Made by a program: the position numbers and the translations under genes. Positions 27,006-39,001 of a stretch of DNA of 64,000 nucleotides are shown here, piece after piece. Source of the stretch: Myxococcota bacterium. Lineage in GTDB: Bacteria > Myxococcota_A > Polyangia > Palsa-1104 > JAEUJZ01. The stretch covers positions 24,001 through 88,000 of the forward strand of contig JANWXW010000031.1 in assembly GCA_025057315.1 (NCBI GenBank), given 5' to 3'. Position 1 is the first letter of the stretch. Each line of letters opens with the position of its first letter. The notes under the pieces were generated by a model. It did no database searches, had not been told where the DNA came from, and saw only the letters and a list, made by a program, of their open reading frames with translations.

Positions 27006-27557
27006 CTAGCGCTGCAACCAGCGGGTGACTTGGTCGCACAGCAGCACCACCCCCACCGTGGGCAGGACAATCCCCAGGGCAGAGCCGAGGAGATAGTGGC
27101 GGTAGCGTACGCCCGACAGGGCCAGCAGCGCATTGAGCGGCGGGGCAACAAAGAACATCAGCCGCAACAGGGCCACCGTGCGCACCGGTCTGGCCCCGAG
27201 GTGAGCGAGGGCCCGGCGCACCAGCGGCCGCTGCACCGCGGCCAGGGCCTGGCCACCGATGGCACGGACGACGACGAAGCCGAGCGATACGGAACATAGC
27301 GCACCCAGGTAGCCCAAGATTCCTCCCCAGCACTGGCCGTAGCCGAGCACGGCGGCGACGATGAAGACAACTCCAGGCACGTGCAGCAGTTCTCCCACCG
27401 CAAACAAGGAGATGTAGATCAGCACGCCCACCGCTCCGGCCTCGCTGCACAGCGCGCGCAGCCGCTCCACGGACAGCTGGGCGGCAGCGCCGCGGCCGGC
27501 CAGGTAGAGCCCGCCCAGTACCAGGACCAGTAAGGTCAGACGCCAGCGGGAAGACAT
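27006..27557 (-). CDS. TVP38/TMEM64 (DedA-like) membrane protein
   Basis: A 183-residue protein with about five membrane segments and the family pattern LFAVGELLHVPGVVFIVAA, GGILGYLGALCSVSLGFVVVR and FFVAPPLNALLALSGVRYRHY. TVP38/DedA proteins act in membrane lipid homeostasis; some members flip lipid carriers or phospholipids. The ATG at 27557 lies just past the aminotransferase stop at 27562. A much longer frame upstream is the aminotransferase in another phase. It is the last gene of a ppdK-aminotransferase-TVP38 run. Confidence 0.85.
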   Translation of the reverse strand: MSSRWRLTLLVLVLGGLYLAGRGAAAQLSVERLRALCSEAGAVGVLIYISLFAVGELLHVPGVVFIVAAVLGYGQCWGGILGYLGALCSVSLGFVVVRAIGGQALAAVQRPLVRRALAHLGARPVRTVALLRLMFFVAPPLNALLALSGVRYRHYLLGSALGIVLPTVGVVLLCDQVTRWLQR

Positions 27558-27561
27558 TTCA

Positions 27562-28707
27562 TCACAGCGCGCGCAGGCGGCGTGCGGCCTCTTCCAGCAC
27601 GTCGTCTTCTTTGGCGAAACACAGGCGCACCAGGCGCTCGCCCACCGGGTCGCGGTAGAAGCTGCTGCCCGCGACGGTAGCGACGCCCACGCGGGCGAGG
27701 ATGTGCATGGCTGCCTCGCGTGAGGTGGCCAGGCCGAGCCGCGACACATCCGCCAGGACATAGTAGGCCCCTTGGGGCCAGGACGGAAACAACCTGGCCG
27801 CCTCCAGCGCCGCGCACAGGATGTCGCGCTTTCTCTGATAGCCCCTAGAAAGGGCTGTAAAATACTCCTTATCCATGGCCAGACCCCGCAGTGCCCCGTG
27901 CTGCAAGGGGGTCGGGGCGCACACGTACAGGAGGTCGTGGGCCACGGTGATGGAAGGCACCGCCCCGGCAGGGGCACTGAGGTAGCCAACCCGCCAGCCG
28001 GTTACGGCAAAGGTCTTGGAGAAGCCGGAGATGGTCACCGTACGCTGGCGCATTGCGCCCCGAGTGGCCAGCGGCACGTGGCGCCCTCCATCGAAGACAA
28101 TGTGCTCATAGATCTCATCGGTCAGAGCGATCAGATCATGTTGCTCGCAGAAGGCGGCCACCACATCCAGCTCGGCCTCAGAGAAGACTTTACCGCTCGG
28201 ATTGCACGGGGTGCACAGGACGATGCCACGGGTCTGCGGGGTGACGGCTGCCTCCAGCGCGGCGCGGCTCAGCTCCCAGTCGGGTGGCCGCAATGGAACG
28301 AGCACCGGACGCAGGCCCAAGGCGACGAGGGTGTTGTAGTGGTAGCCATAAAATGGCTCCAATAGGATCATCTCGTCGCCAGGTTCGAACAGCGCCAGCA
28401 CGGCCGCGGCGAAAGCACCGGTAGCGCCGGCTGTGATCACCACCTCGTGCTCAGGGTCGAGGTGGAGGCCGTAGTCATGGGCGATCTTGTTGGCGACCGC
28501 CAGGCGCAGGGGCGACAGGCCTGCTGGCGGCGCATAGGTAGCCAGGCACTGGTCGATGGCGGCATGCGCGCCCTGCGCCACCAGCGGTGGTGTGGGCAGA
28601 TCACACAATCCCTGGCCGAGGTTGATGCCGCCTGCCTCCTCACAGGCCCGGGTCATGGCGCGGATGTCGGAGATGGCCAGCGATGCCAGACGCGATCCGA
28701 TGCGCAT
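27562..28707 (-). CDS. PLP-dependent class I/II aminotransferase
   Basis: A 381-residue fold-type I aminotransferase. Signatures: INLGQGLCDLPTPP, AGATGAFAAAVLALFEPGDE, CTPCNPSGKVFSEAEL, DEIYEHIVFDG, and the PLP lysine in SGFSKTFAVTGWRVGY. It belongs to the aspartate/kynurenine/aromatic group; the exact amino donor cannot be assigned. It begins 21 bp after the ppdK stop and is followed closely by the TVP38-type gene, so it is probably co-transcribed with pyruvate phosphate dikinase and may feed carbon from amino acids into gluconeogenesis. Confidence 0.92.
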   Translation of the reverse strand: MRIGSRLASLAISDIRAMTRACEEAGGINLGQGLCDLPTPPLVAQGAHAAIDQCLATYAPPAGLSPLRLAVANKIAHDYGLHLDPEHEVVITAGATGAFAAAVLALFEPGDEMILLEPFYGYHYNTLVALGLRPVLVPLRPPDWELSRAALEAAVTPQTRGIVLCTPCNPSGKVFSEAELDVVAAFCEQHDLIALTDEIYEHIVFDGGRHVPLATRGAMRQRTVTISGFSKTFAVTGWRVGYLSAPAGAVPSITVAHDLLYVCAPTPLQHGALRGLAMDKEYFTALSRGYQRKRDILCAALEAARLFPSWPQGAYYVLADVSRLGLATSREAAMHILARVGVATVAGSSFYRDPVGERLVRLCFAKEDDVLEEAARRLRAL

Positions 28708-28728
28708 GCGCCCAGTGTAGCAGGTGGG

Positions 28729-31386
<2,658 letters not shown>

Positions 31387-31393
31387 GGCGATG

Positions 31394-31401
31394 GGTATAC
31401 C
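31394..31401. promoter_or_regulatory. Palindrome GGTATACC, possible shared -10 for divergent genes
   Basis: The 23-bp gap between the ppdK and SDR start codons is nearly filled by this eight-base palindrome. Read either way it gives TATACC, which lies seven bases before the ppdK ATG and eight bases before the SDR ATG. If used as -10 elements, both mRNAs would be nearly leaderless. No clear -35 is visible on either side. Confidence 0.4.
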
Positions 31402-31409
31402 ATGGCTCT

Positions 31410-32195
31410 ATGGACGACAGGCTCATGGATCTCTTCCAGCTGCAGGGTCGGGTGGCCCTGGTGACCGGTGCCAGTCGGGGCATCGGCGAGGCCAGCGCCC
31501 GTCGTCTGCGGCAGGCGGGTGCCACCGTGGTGCTGTGTTCCCGCAAGCAGGAAGCAGTCGAAGCCGCGCGCGACCGCCTGGTGTCGTCTGGCCCTGGCCC
31601 AGAGCCGCTGGCGCTCGCTTGCCACGTCGGTCGTCCTGACCAGGTGCAGCGCCTCGTCACAGAGGTGATCGACCGCCTGGGCCGCATCGATATCCTGGTC
31701 AACAACGCCGGCACCAACCCCTATTTGGGTCCGGTGCTGGGTGCAACGCCGGAGGCCTACCAGAAGACATTCGACATCAATCTGGCGGGGGCGGTCCTGC
31801 TCAGCCGGCTGTGCGCTCAGCACCTCATTTCGCGCGGGGCCCCAGGCAGCATCATCAACATCGCCAGCATCCTGGGGCTCGCCGCCGCGCCAATGCAGGG
31901 TCTGTACGGCATGACCAAGGCGGCCCTGGTCTCCCTGACCCGGACCCTGGCAGCCGAGCTGGGTGGCGCCGGCATCCGCGTAAACGCCATCGCGCCCGGG
32001 ATCATCGACACGCGCCTGGCCCGTGCCCTGATCGACAACCCCGAGATCCATGGACGCCTTGTGGCCCGCACCCCTTTGGGTCGGCACGGCCAGCCCGATG
32101 AGGTTGCCGCCGCGGTGCTCTTTCTCGCCTCGGATGCCGCCTCGTTCATCACCGGCCACACCTTGGTTGTCGACGGCGGATATACGATCGCATAA
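31410..32195 (+). CDS. Short-chain dehydrogenase/reductase (FabG-like)
   Basis: A 261-residue SDR. Cofactor motif [14 protein letters not shown] near the N-terminus, [12 protein letters not shown], catalytic serine in [11 protein letters not shown], tyrosine and lysine in [11 protein letters not shown], and C-terminal [15 protein letters not shown]. It uses NAD(P)H to reduce or oxidise a carbonyl or alcohol; it resembles 3-oxoacyl-ACP reductases, but the substrate is not fixed. The ATG at 31410 is preferred over an in-frame start 45 bases upstream that would lie inside ppdK; an ATG at 31425 is also possible. hutU starts 26 bp downstream, so they may share an mRNA. Confidence 0.9.
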   Translation: MDDRLMDLFQLQGRVALVTGASRGIGEASARRLRQAGATVVLCSRKQEAVEAARDRLVSSGPGPEPLALACHVGRPDQVQRLVTEVIDRLGRIDILVNNAGTNPYLGPVLGATPEAYQKTFDINLAGAVLLSRLCAQHLISRGAPGSIINIASILGLAAAPMQGLYGMTKAALVSLTRTLAAELGGAGIRVNAIAPGIIDTRLARALIDNPEIHGRLVARTPLGRHGQPDEVAAAVLFLASDAASFITGHTLVVDGGYTIA

Positions 32196-32221
32196 ACTAT
32201 AAGATTCGGAGCGCATATGCC

Positions 32222-33937
32222 ATGAACCCTTCCCCCTCCCCTCGCCCGCCGATCCGTGCTCCGCGGGGCCGTACCCTGTCCTGCCGTGGCTGGGGTCAAG
32301 AGGCAGCGCTGCGCATGCTCATGAACAACCTGGACCCCGAGGTGGCCGAGCGCCCCGAGGAGCTGGTGGTCTATGGTGGCACGGGGCGGGCAGCACGGTC
32401 ATGGGAAGCCTTCGACGTGATTGTCCGCGAGCTGCGTGCCCTGGACAATGACCAGACCCTGCTGGTGCAGTCGGGCAAGGCGGTGGGGGTGCTGCGCACC
32501 CATCCGGATGCGCCGCGCGTGCTGATTGCCAACACCAACCTGGTGCCTGCCTGGGCCACCTGGGAGCATTTCTGGAAGCTGGAGGCCGCAGGCCTCATCA
32601 TGTATGGGCAGATGACCGCCGGATCCTGGATCTATATTGGTACGCAAGGGATCCTCCAGGGTACCTATGAGACGTTCGCCGCTGCGGCGCGGACCCACTT
32701 TGACGGGACATTGTCCGGGCGCCTGGTCGTCTCCGGTGGCCTGGGCGGCATGGGCGGCGCGCAGCCCCTGGCAGTGACGATGAACGGCGGTGTGTTTCTC
32801 GGCGTAGAGGTGGACCCCCGGCGCATCGCCCGGCGCCTGGAAACCGGCTATCTCGACGAGCAGGCTCGCGATCTCGACGATGCGCTTATGCGCTGCCGGA
32901 GGGCATGCGAAGCCAGGCGGCCACTGTCGGTGGGGTTGGAGGACAACATCGCCCGCGTGCTGCCGGAACTGGTACGCCGGGGTGTGGTGCCGGACCTGAT
33001 CACCGACCAGACCTCGGCCCATGATCCGCTCTGCGGATACATCCCCGTGGGCGTTGAGCCGGGGCAAGCCGAGGCGCTGCGGCGCGCCGACCCCGACGGA
33101 TATGTGCTGCGAGCCCGGCAGTCGATGGTGACGCAGCTGCGGGCCATGCTGGACCTGGGAGACCGCGGTGCACACCTATTCGACTATGGCAACAACCTGC
33201 GCGGGCAGGCTCTGTTGCTGCCGGGGTCGGGTCTGGATCGCGAGACGCTGTTCCGCCGTATCCCCGGCTTCGTCCCAGCTTACATCCGGCCCCTGTTTTG
33301 TCAAGGCCAGGGTCCATTCCGCTGGGTGGCGCTCTCGGGTGATCCAGAGGACATTCGGCGGACCGATGCGGCCGTGCTGGAAGAGCTGCGCGGAAGCGAA
33401 CGGGAGCCTCACCTGCGGCGCTGGCTCAGCCTGGCCGAGGAGCGGGTGGCTTTCCAGGGCCTGCCGGCACGCATCTGCTGGCTCGGCTACGGCGAGCGCG
33501 CACGGGTGGGAAGGCGCTTCAACCAAATGGTCCGCCGCGGCGAGGTCTCCGCACCCATCGTGATCGGCCGGGACCACCTGGACTGTGGCTCGGTGGCCTC
33601 GCCGAACCGCGAGACCGAGGGCATGCGCGATGGCAGCGATGCGGTCAGTGACTGGGTGTTCCTGAACGCGCTGGCCAACTGCGCCGCCGGTGCCACATGG
33701 GTCTCGGTGCACCATGGGGGTGGTGTCGGCATCGGCTACTCCCAACACGCCGGCATGGTCGTGGTAGCCGACGGAACAGAGGAAGCGGACCGGCGCCTGG
33801 AACGGGTCCTGACGGCAGATCCGGCCCTGGGTGTGCTGCGCCATGCCGACGCCGGGTATGAGGAGGCCATCCGCTTTGCCGAGCGACAAGGCCTGCGCGT
33901 GCCGAGCCGAGCCGCCTCGGAGGACCGACGGGGGTGA
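32222..33937 (+). CDS. hutU: Urocanate hydratase
   Basis: A 571-residue NAD-dependent urocanase, the second step of histidine breakdown, giving imidazolonepropionate. Signatures: [82 protein letters not shown] and [20 protein letters not shown]. Length and motifs are normal. The stop overlaps the GTG start of the chemoreceptor gene (GTGA). Histidine ammonia-lyase (hutH) and the last-step genes are not in the window. Confidence 0.96.
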   Translation: MNPSPSPRPPIRAPRGRTLSCRGWGQEAALRMLMNNLDPEVAERPEELVVYGGTGRAARSWEAFDVIVRELRALDNDQTLLVQSGKAVGVLRTHPDAPRVLIANTNLVPAWATWEHFWKLEAAGLIMYGQMTAGSWIYIGTQGILQGTYETFAAAARTHFDGTLSGRLVVSGGLGGMGGAQPLAVTMNGGVFLGVEVDPRRIARRLETGYLDEQARDLDDALMRCRRACEARRPLSVGLEDNIARVLPELVRRGVVPDLITDQTSAHDPLCGYIPVGVEPGQAEALRRADPDGYVLRARQSMVTQLRAMLDLGDRGAHLFDYGNNLRGQALLLPGSGLDRETLFRRIPGFVPAYIRPLFCQGQGPFRWVALSGDPEDIRRTDAAVLEELRGSEREPHLRRWLSLAEERVAFQGLPARICWLGYGERARVGRRFNQMVRRGEVSAPIVIGRDHLDCGSVASPNRETEGMRDGSDAVSDWVFLNALANCAAGATWVSVHHGGGVGIGYSQHAGMVVVADGTEEADRRLERVLTADPALGVLRHADAGYEEAIRFAERQGLRVPSRAASEDRRG

Positions 33938-36042
33938 GCGGGGCGGGCAGCCTTCCAGCCAGCCTTCGCCGCAGGCTGCTCGTGCCGGCCGTTGGGATGC
34001 TGGCGCTGCTGCTGCTTGCCTTGGGGGTGCTGGGGCTGCGCTGGGTCGAGGAGACAGCGGTGGTGGCAGCCGAGCTGCGCGGGCTGGTGGTGGGACAGGG
34101 TTTGGCCACCTCGGCAGAGTTGCTGGCTGCGCTGGGCGCGGGTCAGGCCAGCGAGATCGACAACATCCTAAGACGTGCGCTGGCCGCCGAGCCACACCTG
34201 GCCTACCTTGCCCTCCAGGGCGCGGGTCGATTCCACCTGGCTCTGCGACAGGATCAGGAGGGGGCCCGGCTGGCAGCCCAGCGCGAGGTCCTGGCCGCGC
34301 TGCATGAGGGTCTGCGTGGCCCTGGCATCCGCCGTCCGGACGGCATTCGGCTTCTGATCGTGCCCCAGTTGCTGCCGCCCCGACGCCGGGGTGGAGACGC
34401 AGAGGGGCTGTCCCCGTTCGGCACGCTCTACGTGGCCGTGTCACTGGATCGAGAAGAGGGCAAGGCGCGTCTGGGGCTGCGCGCGCTGATGGCGCTGGGC
34501 ATGATGGGACTGGTGACCTGCGCGGTGGTGCTGCTGCATCTGCTGGCCACCCTGTCGCGCCGCCTGGAACAGCTCTGGCACGACGTGCAACGGCTGGAGC
34601 AGGGCGACCTCAGGGTGCGGGGCGGCACCCGCGGCCCGGACGAGGTGGGGGAGATCGGCCGTGCCCTCGATGCAGCTGTCAGGCATCTGGGGCGGATTGT
34701 GGACCAAGTGCGGGCTTCTGCCCATCTGCTGGAGCGAGCTGCCCGCGATGCCGGAGAAGCTGCTGGGGTGGCGGGCAGGGGGCTCGCCACGCAGAGCGCA
34801 GACACCGACGAGGCATTGCAGGCCATCCGCACCATGGTGGTAACGCTGGGCACCGCACTCAAACAGGCCGAGTCCATCCGCGAGGAGGCCCGCCTCGCCT
34901 CGGGCATCGTGCAGCGGCTGACATCGCTGGGCCAGGAGTCCTCCACCCAAGTCGAGGAAGCGGAGCGAGCGCTGGGCGTGGCCATCGAGAGCATCGACCA
35001 GCTGGGGGCCGCCACTGGCGAGGTGACCCGCCTTGCTGGCCTCCTCGGCGAGACGGCCAGCGGCACGGCAAGCGCCATGCAGGAGGTCAAGCAGACCATC
35101 GGCCGCATCCGGGAAGCAGCCACAACGGCCGCCACGCTGGCCTCGGATGCCAGCGTGGATGCCGAGCGCGGGAGCATGATTTTGGCCGAGAGCCTGGGTG
35201 GAATCGACCACATTCGCGAGGCCTCCAGTGCCATCAGCGCCGTCACGGACGATCTGCAGCGGCGCGTCAGTGAGATCGGCGATGTCCTGCACCTGATTAC
35301 CGAACTGACCCAGCGGACCAACTTGCTGGCGCTCAACGCTTCCATCCTGGCCGCTCAGGCGGGCGCCGAGGGGCGGGGCTTCGCGGTCGTAGCAGATGAG
35401 ATCAAGGACCTGGCGCGGCGCACAGCCAACTCGGCGGGAAGCATCGACAGCCTCATCCAGTCCCTGGCAGACAGCGCCCATGCCGCCCGCCGCGCCGCCG
35501 TCGCATGTGGCGAGGCCGTGGAGGCCGGAGCATTTCGGGTTCGCGACGCAGCACGCACCATGGGCGATGTCCTGACCCGGCTACGGGGCTGGGCCCAGAC
35601 CGCTCGTTCCCTCACCAATCTGGTGGACGATCAGGCCAGGAGCACCCTGCAGGTCTTCCGGTCGATCCAGGAGGTGCAGGCCCGCGCCGGGGAGATGGCC
35701 ACCAGGACGGCCGAGCAGTCCCGCCGCGCCGAACACGCCCACCGTCAGGGGATGCGCCTTCAGGAAGCGCTCGCGGTGCTGGCCAGCAGCGCCCAGGAGC
35801 AGCGCGACGGAACAGGGCAGGTGGCTCTGATGCTCCAGCGCCTGAGCCAGATCGTCGACGAGGTGTGTGCTGCAGACCGCCTCCGGATCACGGAGGCCGA
35901 ACGGGTGCGCAACCTGTTGGAAATCCTCCGACGGGTGCTCGGCAGCCACCGTGACGCGTTGGCTTCGCTGGAAAGAATCAACGTCGATATGCGCACGCAG
36001 GCCGAGAGGTTGCTAAACCATCTGGAGCGGTTGCAAACCTGA
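33934..36042 (+). CDS. Methyl-accepting chemotaxis-type receptor inside the hut genes
   Basis: A 702-residue transducer. Membrane helix 1 ([21 protein letters not shown], about 14-34) is followed by a periplasmic domain of about 145 residues that could be a single-Cache fold, then helix 2 ([21 protein letters not shown], about 183-203). A HAMP segment ([21 protein letters not shown]) and a long coiled-coil signalling domain follow. The hairpin tip reads [19 protein letters not shown] then [18 protein letters not shown], a delta-proteobacterial variant of the CheA/CheW contact. The GTG start overlaps the hutU stop and hutI follows 20 bp on, so it is translated with the histidine pathway. No cheA, cheW or cheR lies nearby. 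Confidence 0.9.
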   Translation: MSGAGSLPASLRRRLLVPAVGMLALLLLALGVLGLRWVEETAVVAAELRGLVVGQGLATSAELLAALGAGQASEIDNILRRALAAEPHLAYLALQGAGRFHLALRQDQEGARLAAQREVLAALHEGLRGPGIRRPDGIRLLIVPQLLPPRRRGGDAEGLSPFGTLYVAVSLDREEGKARLGLRALMALGMMGLVTCAVVLLHLLATLSRRLEQLWHDVQRLEQGDLRVRGGTRGPDEVGEIGRALDAAVRHLGRIVDQVRASAHLLERAARDAGEAAGVAGRGLATQSADTDEALQAIRTMVVTLGTALKQAESIREEARLASGIVQRLTSLGQESSTQVEEAERALGVAIESIDQLGAATGEVTRLAGLLGETASGTASAMQEVKQTIGRIREAATTAATLASDASVDAERGSMILAESLGGIDHIREASSAISAVTDDLQRRVSEIGDVLHLITELTQRTNLLALNASILAAQAGAEGRGFAVVADEIKDLARRTANSAGSIDSLIQSLADSAHAARRAAVACGEAVEAGAFRVRDAARTMGDVLTRLRGWAQTARSLTNLVDDQARSTLQVFRSIQEVQARAGEMATRTAEQSRRAEHAHRQGMRLQEALAVLASSAQEQRDGTGQVALMLQRLSQIVDEVCAADRLRITEAERVRNLLEILRRVLGSHRDALASLERINVDMRTQAERLLNHLERLQT

Positions 36043-36062
36043 GCCGGTCCGAAACGAACCTC

Positions 36063-37304
36063 ATGGGGAGTCTCATCGTTACAGACATCGGAGAGCTGGT
36101 CACGGCAGATGGCTCCGGCGTGGGCGAGCCTGCCCTGGGCCTGGTGCACGATGCAGAGATCGTCGTGGTGGGCCACGAGGTGGTGTATGCTGGCCCCCGC
36201 GGGGGGGGGCCGCGGCCTGCCGACCTGCCTCCACCGGTGGCTATAGACAGCGTGGACGGACGGCTGGTCTCGCCGGGGCTGTGCGATCCGCATACGCACC
36301 CCTTGTGGGCGGGCGAGCGGACTCGGGAGTTTGATCTCAGAAACCAGGGTGTCCGCTATGCTGAGATCCAGCGGCAAGGCGGCGGCATCCTAGCCACGGT
36401 GCGCGCCACGACCGCCGCCAGCGATGAGGCCCTGATCGCGGGCATGCGTGCACGCCTCCACCGCATGCTGGCCCAGGGGGTGACTCGCTGCGAAGCCAAG
36501 ACCGGCTACGGCCTGCTCCCTGCGGCAGAACTGCGCCTGTTGGACCTGCTGGTGCAGGCCGCTGCGGGCCAACCGGTCAGCGTGTCACCGACCTTGCTGT
36601 GCCATGTGCCCCCGCCGGGTCTGTCGCCAGCGGAGCGGGCAGACCTCGTGGCGGCGCTGGCTGCCATCCTGCCCGAGGCAAAGCGCCGTGGGGCAGAGGC
36701 GTTGGACGTATACTGCGACGAAGGGGCCTTCACCCTCGCCGAGACAGAATTTCTGCTCCGCGCCGGTCGGGCGGCTGGCCTGCGCCTGCGCTGCCACGCG
36801 GAGCAATTTACCCACACCGGAGCGGCGGAACGGGCGGCTTGTCTCGGCGCTACCTCGGTGGAGCACCTGGAGCAGATCGATCCTGCGGGCGTTGTGGCCC
36901 TGGCTCGCGCCGGCACAGTGGCCAACCTGCTGCCCGGTGCAGCCCTGACGCTTCGGTTGCCCTGGCCCGACGCTCGCCGTCTCATCGACGCGGGCGTGCG
37001 CGTGGCCCTGGGCACGGATCTGAACCCGGGCACCTCTCTGAGCGAGTCGCTGCCCCTGATGATGACCCTGGCCTGCACGCAAATGGGCATGAGCTGCGCC
37101 GAGGCCTGGCTCGCAGTGACGATCCATGCCGCCCATGCCGTCGGCAGCTCGGGTCGCCTGCGTGCCGGCGCGCGTGCCGACATCGTGGTCTGGGACGCAG
37201 AGGGGTATCGCGAGGTCTGCCAGCACTTCGGTGTGCCTCTGGCGCAGCGCGTCTACATCGCCGGTCAGCTCGTCTGGGAGGCGGCTCCCGGCCCAGCTCG
37301 GTGA
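36063..37304 (+). CDS. hutI: Imidazolonepropionase
   Basis: A 413-residue amidohydrolase-fold enzyme that opens the imidazolone ring in the third step of histidine degradation. Metal-binding and catalytic motifs: GLCDPHTHPLWAGER, RCEAKTGYGL, LRCHAEQFTHTG, TSVEHLEQIDP and ALGTDLNPGTSLSES. Length is normal. It follows the chemoreceptor by 20 bp in the same direction as hutU. Confidence 0.95.
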   Translation: MGSLIVTDIGELVTADGSGVGEPALGLVHDAEIVVVGHEVVYAGPRGGGPRPADLPPPVAIDSVDGRLVSPGLCDPHTHPLWAGERTREFDLRNQGVRYAEIQRQGGGILATVRATTAASDEALIAGMRARLHRMLAQGVTRCEAKTGYGLLPAAELRLLDLLVQAAAGQPVSVSPTLLCHVPPPGLSPAERADLVAALAAILPEAKRRGAEALDVYCDEGAFTLAETEFLLRAGRAAGLRLRCHAEQFTHTGAAERAACLGATSVEHLEQIDPAGVVALARAGTVANLLPGAALTLRLPWPDARRLIDAGVRVALGTDLNPGTSLSESLPLMMTLACTQMGMSCAEAWLAVTIHAAHAVGSSGRLRAGARADIVVWDAEGYREVCQHFGVPLAQRVYIAGQLVWEAAPGPAR

Positions 37305-37433
37305 GCTGCCGCCGGATTGCGCAGGCAAGCCCGGAGCTGGCTGGCACAGCGGCCCTGCCCCCCGATGTTCTCGATCGGGTTGTTCCGGCGTTCGGTGTTG
37401 CCTGACATGGGGTGGCGGAACTGGGGGCTATGC

Positions 37434-37652
37434 CTAGCCACCCGGAGCGCTGTCTGCCCCTTGCAGATCCTGCGGCTCCGCCAGGTCCGTAGGGGAGGCC
37501 AGGTCAGGCGGTGCCGCTGGCGCGGTGTCCTCCGCAGGCGCGGTGCACTGCCCTTTGATGCAGCTGGTGCCGGGCGTGCAGTCGCTGTGGCGGAGGCACC
37601 GGTCGGTGCAGCCGGACAGCAACAGAAGCAACAGCAAGACCTTAGAACGCAT
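37434..37652 (-). CDS. Small Cys-rich lipoprotein
   Basis: A 72-residue predicted lipoprotein (MRSKVLLLLLLLSGC), then a Cys-rich patch (DRCLRHSDCTPGTSCIKGQC) and an Ala/Pro/Asp tail. The pattern C-x(3-6)-DC-x(4-6)-C is common in small myxobacterial exported proteins. The start overlaps the end of the outer-membrane protein gene by 11 bp, so the pair is coupled. No function can be assigned. Confidence 0.6.
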   Translation of the reverse strand: MRSKVLLLLLLLSGCTDRCLRHSDCTPGTSCIKGQCTAPAEDTAPAAPPDLASPTDLAEPQDLQGADSAPGG

Positions 37653-38151
37653 AGCGTACCCCCAGCGACAGGTCTGCATGAAACAGCACCACCCCCTCGG
37701 GCAAATCATTCCCGAACGGGTAGACCCGCAGCGCCAGCTCGGAAAAGAGCAGCAACGCCCGCCACAGCTGGAAGCTCATCCCCGGCCCCACCGACACACC
37801 AAATAGCGTATAAGGCGAGACAAAGATCGGCGTGCCTGCCACGAAGTAGCCGCGCCACCTTCGTCCTGGCGTGTTCACGCGGAGCTGCGGTTCCACCGCC
37901 AGCCCTACCCGCCCCTCCAGCTCCATCAGCAGGGCGGCGCCGAGTTCGAAGCGGGTCTCGTTGTCCAGCAGCACGCCCGCCTGGACGGTCACAAACGTAG
38001 GGCTCCGCCTGACCGCCGTCCCGCCCCCTCCGGCCAGTTCCAGACCGGTGCCCGCCGCGGCCCCTAAGCGCACCGTCATGGCTTGCGCCGCGGCCTCGGC
38101 CGGCATCAGCCAGGCCAGAAGCAGCCACGTCGCGATCCAGTGGGTCTGCAT
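37642..38151 (-). CDS. Predicted outer-membrane beta-barrel protein
   Basis: A 169-residue protein with a cleavable signal (MQTHWIATWLLLAWLMPAEAA). Alternating hydrophobic strands follow (AVEPQLRVNTPGRRWRGYFV, LLLFSELALRVYPF), ending in phenylalanine (LSLGVRYAF), typical of barrels inserted by BamA. The ATG at 38151 is chosen because it starts the signal peptide; the frame is open further upstream without a ribosome site. A 12-bp palindrome lies just before the start. Function is unknown. Confidence 0.65.
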   Translation of the reverse strand: MQTHWIATWLLLAWLMPAEAAAQAMTVRLGAAAGTGLELAGGGGTAVRRSPTFVTVQAGVLLDNETRFELGAALLMELEGRVGLAVEPQLRVNTPGRRWRGYFVAGTPIFVSPYTLFGVSVGPGMSFQLWRALLLFSELALRVYPFGNDLPEGVVLFHADLSLGVRYAF

Positions 38152-38161
38152 GATTTGGCTC

Positions 38162-38173
38162 TGCTTGCAAGCA
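38162..38173. promoter_or_regulatory. Perfect 12-bp palindrome TGCTTGCAAGCA
   Basis: It lies ten bases upstream of the outer-membrane protein start codon, inside the 241-bp gap that also carries the 5' end of the flagellar operon. It could be an operator, or could fold over the ribosome site. I found no convincing sigma-54 or sigma-28 promoter for fliL in this gap, so the flagellar promoter remains unplaced. Confidence 0.35.
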
Positions 38174-38392
38174 ACGCGCCGGCAGCTTCCCGACGCAAAC
38201 CCAAGGCTCTGTCGACAGGCCAATCCACCCTCGAATCGACACGACGGTCTGGGCTCGCTGGGGCCATACCGTCAACCCAGCCGACACCAGGCGTCAGCTC
38301 GCCCGACAGCGGCTCCTGGGGCCAGCCTGGGAGGATCCGTCTGAGACTTCCCTCATCGGCCGAGGTACGTGCCTTGCTTAAGACCCTGCGCG

Positions 38393-38959
38393 ATGAACCC
38401 GTCGGCTTCCCAGCCCGTGCCCCCAAAACGCAACATGGTCCGGCTGATTCCTGGATTGCTCCTGGCTGGCATCGTTGTCACCTACGGCCTCATGCGCTGG
38501 CAGCGGCCTGGAGCTGCGCCGGCAGAGGCAACGGCGAAGGTGCCCTCGACCGAGCCCGGAGCCAACGAGCCGAAGGCAGTCTCGCCCCGGGCCGCAGAGG
38601 CCCCTGGGGCTGCGGCGACCAAGGGCGCCGCCGAGACCGAAGGGACCGCCACCTCCCTCAAGGGAGCTACCATCATCAAGATAGATCCGCTCATCGCCAA
38701 CCTGGACGAGGGCGACCAGATCCGCTATCTCAAGCTGACCCTGCAGCTGGAGGTGACCGCCGAGGCGCAGCAGCGCATCCAGGCAGCCCTGCCGCGGGTT
38801 CGACACGAAGCCCTGCTCTACATGGCGGGGCTCCATCTGTCCGATGTGCAGGGCCTGGTGGGCAAGCAGCGCGTGCACCGCGAGCTGCAGCGTCGCATCG
38901 CGGATGCACTCGGAGGTGGCCTCAGGCGTATCTACTTTGACGAGTTCGTCGTGCAATGA
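38393..38959 (+). CDS. fliL: Flagellar basal-body-associated protein FliL
   Basis: A 188-residue single-pass inner-membrane protein: short cytoplasmic N-terminus, membrane helix (MVRLIPGLLLAGIVVTYGLM), Ala/Pro/Glu linker of about 60 residues, then the FliL periplasmic domain (IRYLKLTLQLEVTAEAQQRI, IADALGGGLRRIYFDEFVVQ). FliL surrounds the stator and supports torque. The start is set at MNPSAS; no strong ribosome site is seen, and ATG codons eight residues upstream and at the membrane helix are alternatives. It is the first gene of the flagellar operon, 42 bp before fliM. Confidence 0.9.
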   Translation: MNPSASQPVPPKRNMVRLIPGLLLAGIVVTYGLMRWQRPGAAPAEATAKVPSTEPGANEPKAVSPRAAEAPGAAATKGAAETEGTATSLKGATIIKIDPLIANLDEGDQIRYLKLTLQLEVTAEAQQRIQAALPRVRHEALLYMAGLHLSDVQGLVGKQRVHRELQRRIADALGGGLRRIYFDEFVVQ

Positions 38960-39001
38960 CACACGCGCACGCGCTGCAGCAAAGGACCAGAGGGTAGTGG
39001 C

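Noticed and set aside
34428..35481. Long minus-strand frames opposite the chemoreceptor
   Set aside because: They are antisense shadows of a GC-rich coiled-coil gene and show no domain.
37305..37433. Possible transposon remnant between hutI and the small lipoprotein
   Set aside because: No terminal repeats, target duplication or transposase motif could be supported in the 129-bp gap.
38152..38392. Sigma-54 promoter before fliL (TTGGCTCTGCTTGC)
   Set aside because: The GG to GC spacing is eight bases instead of ten.
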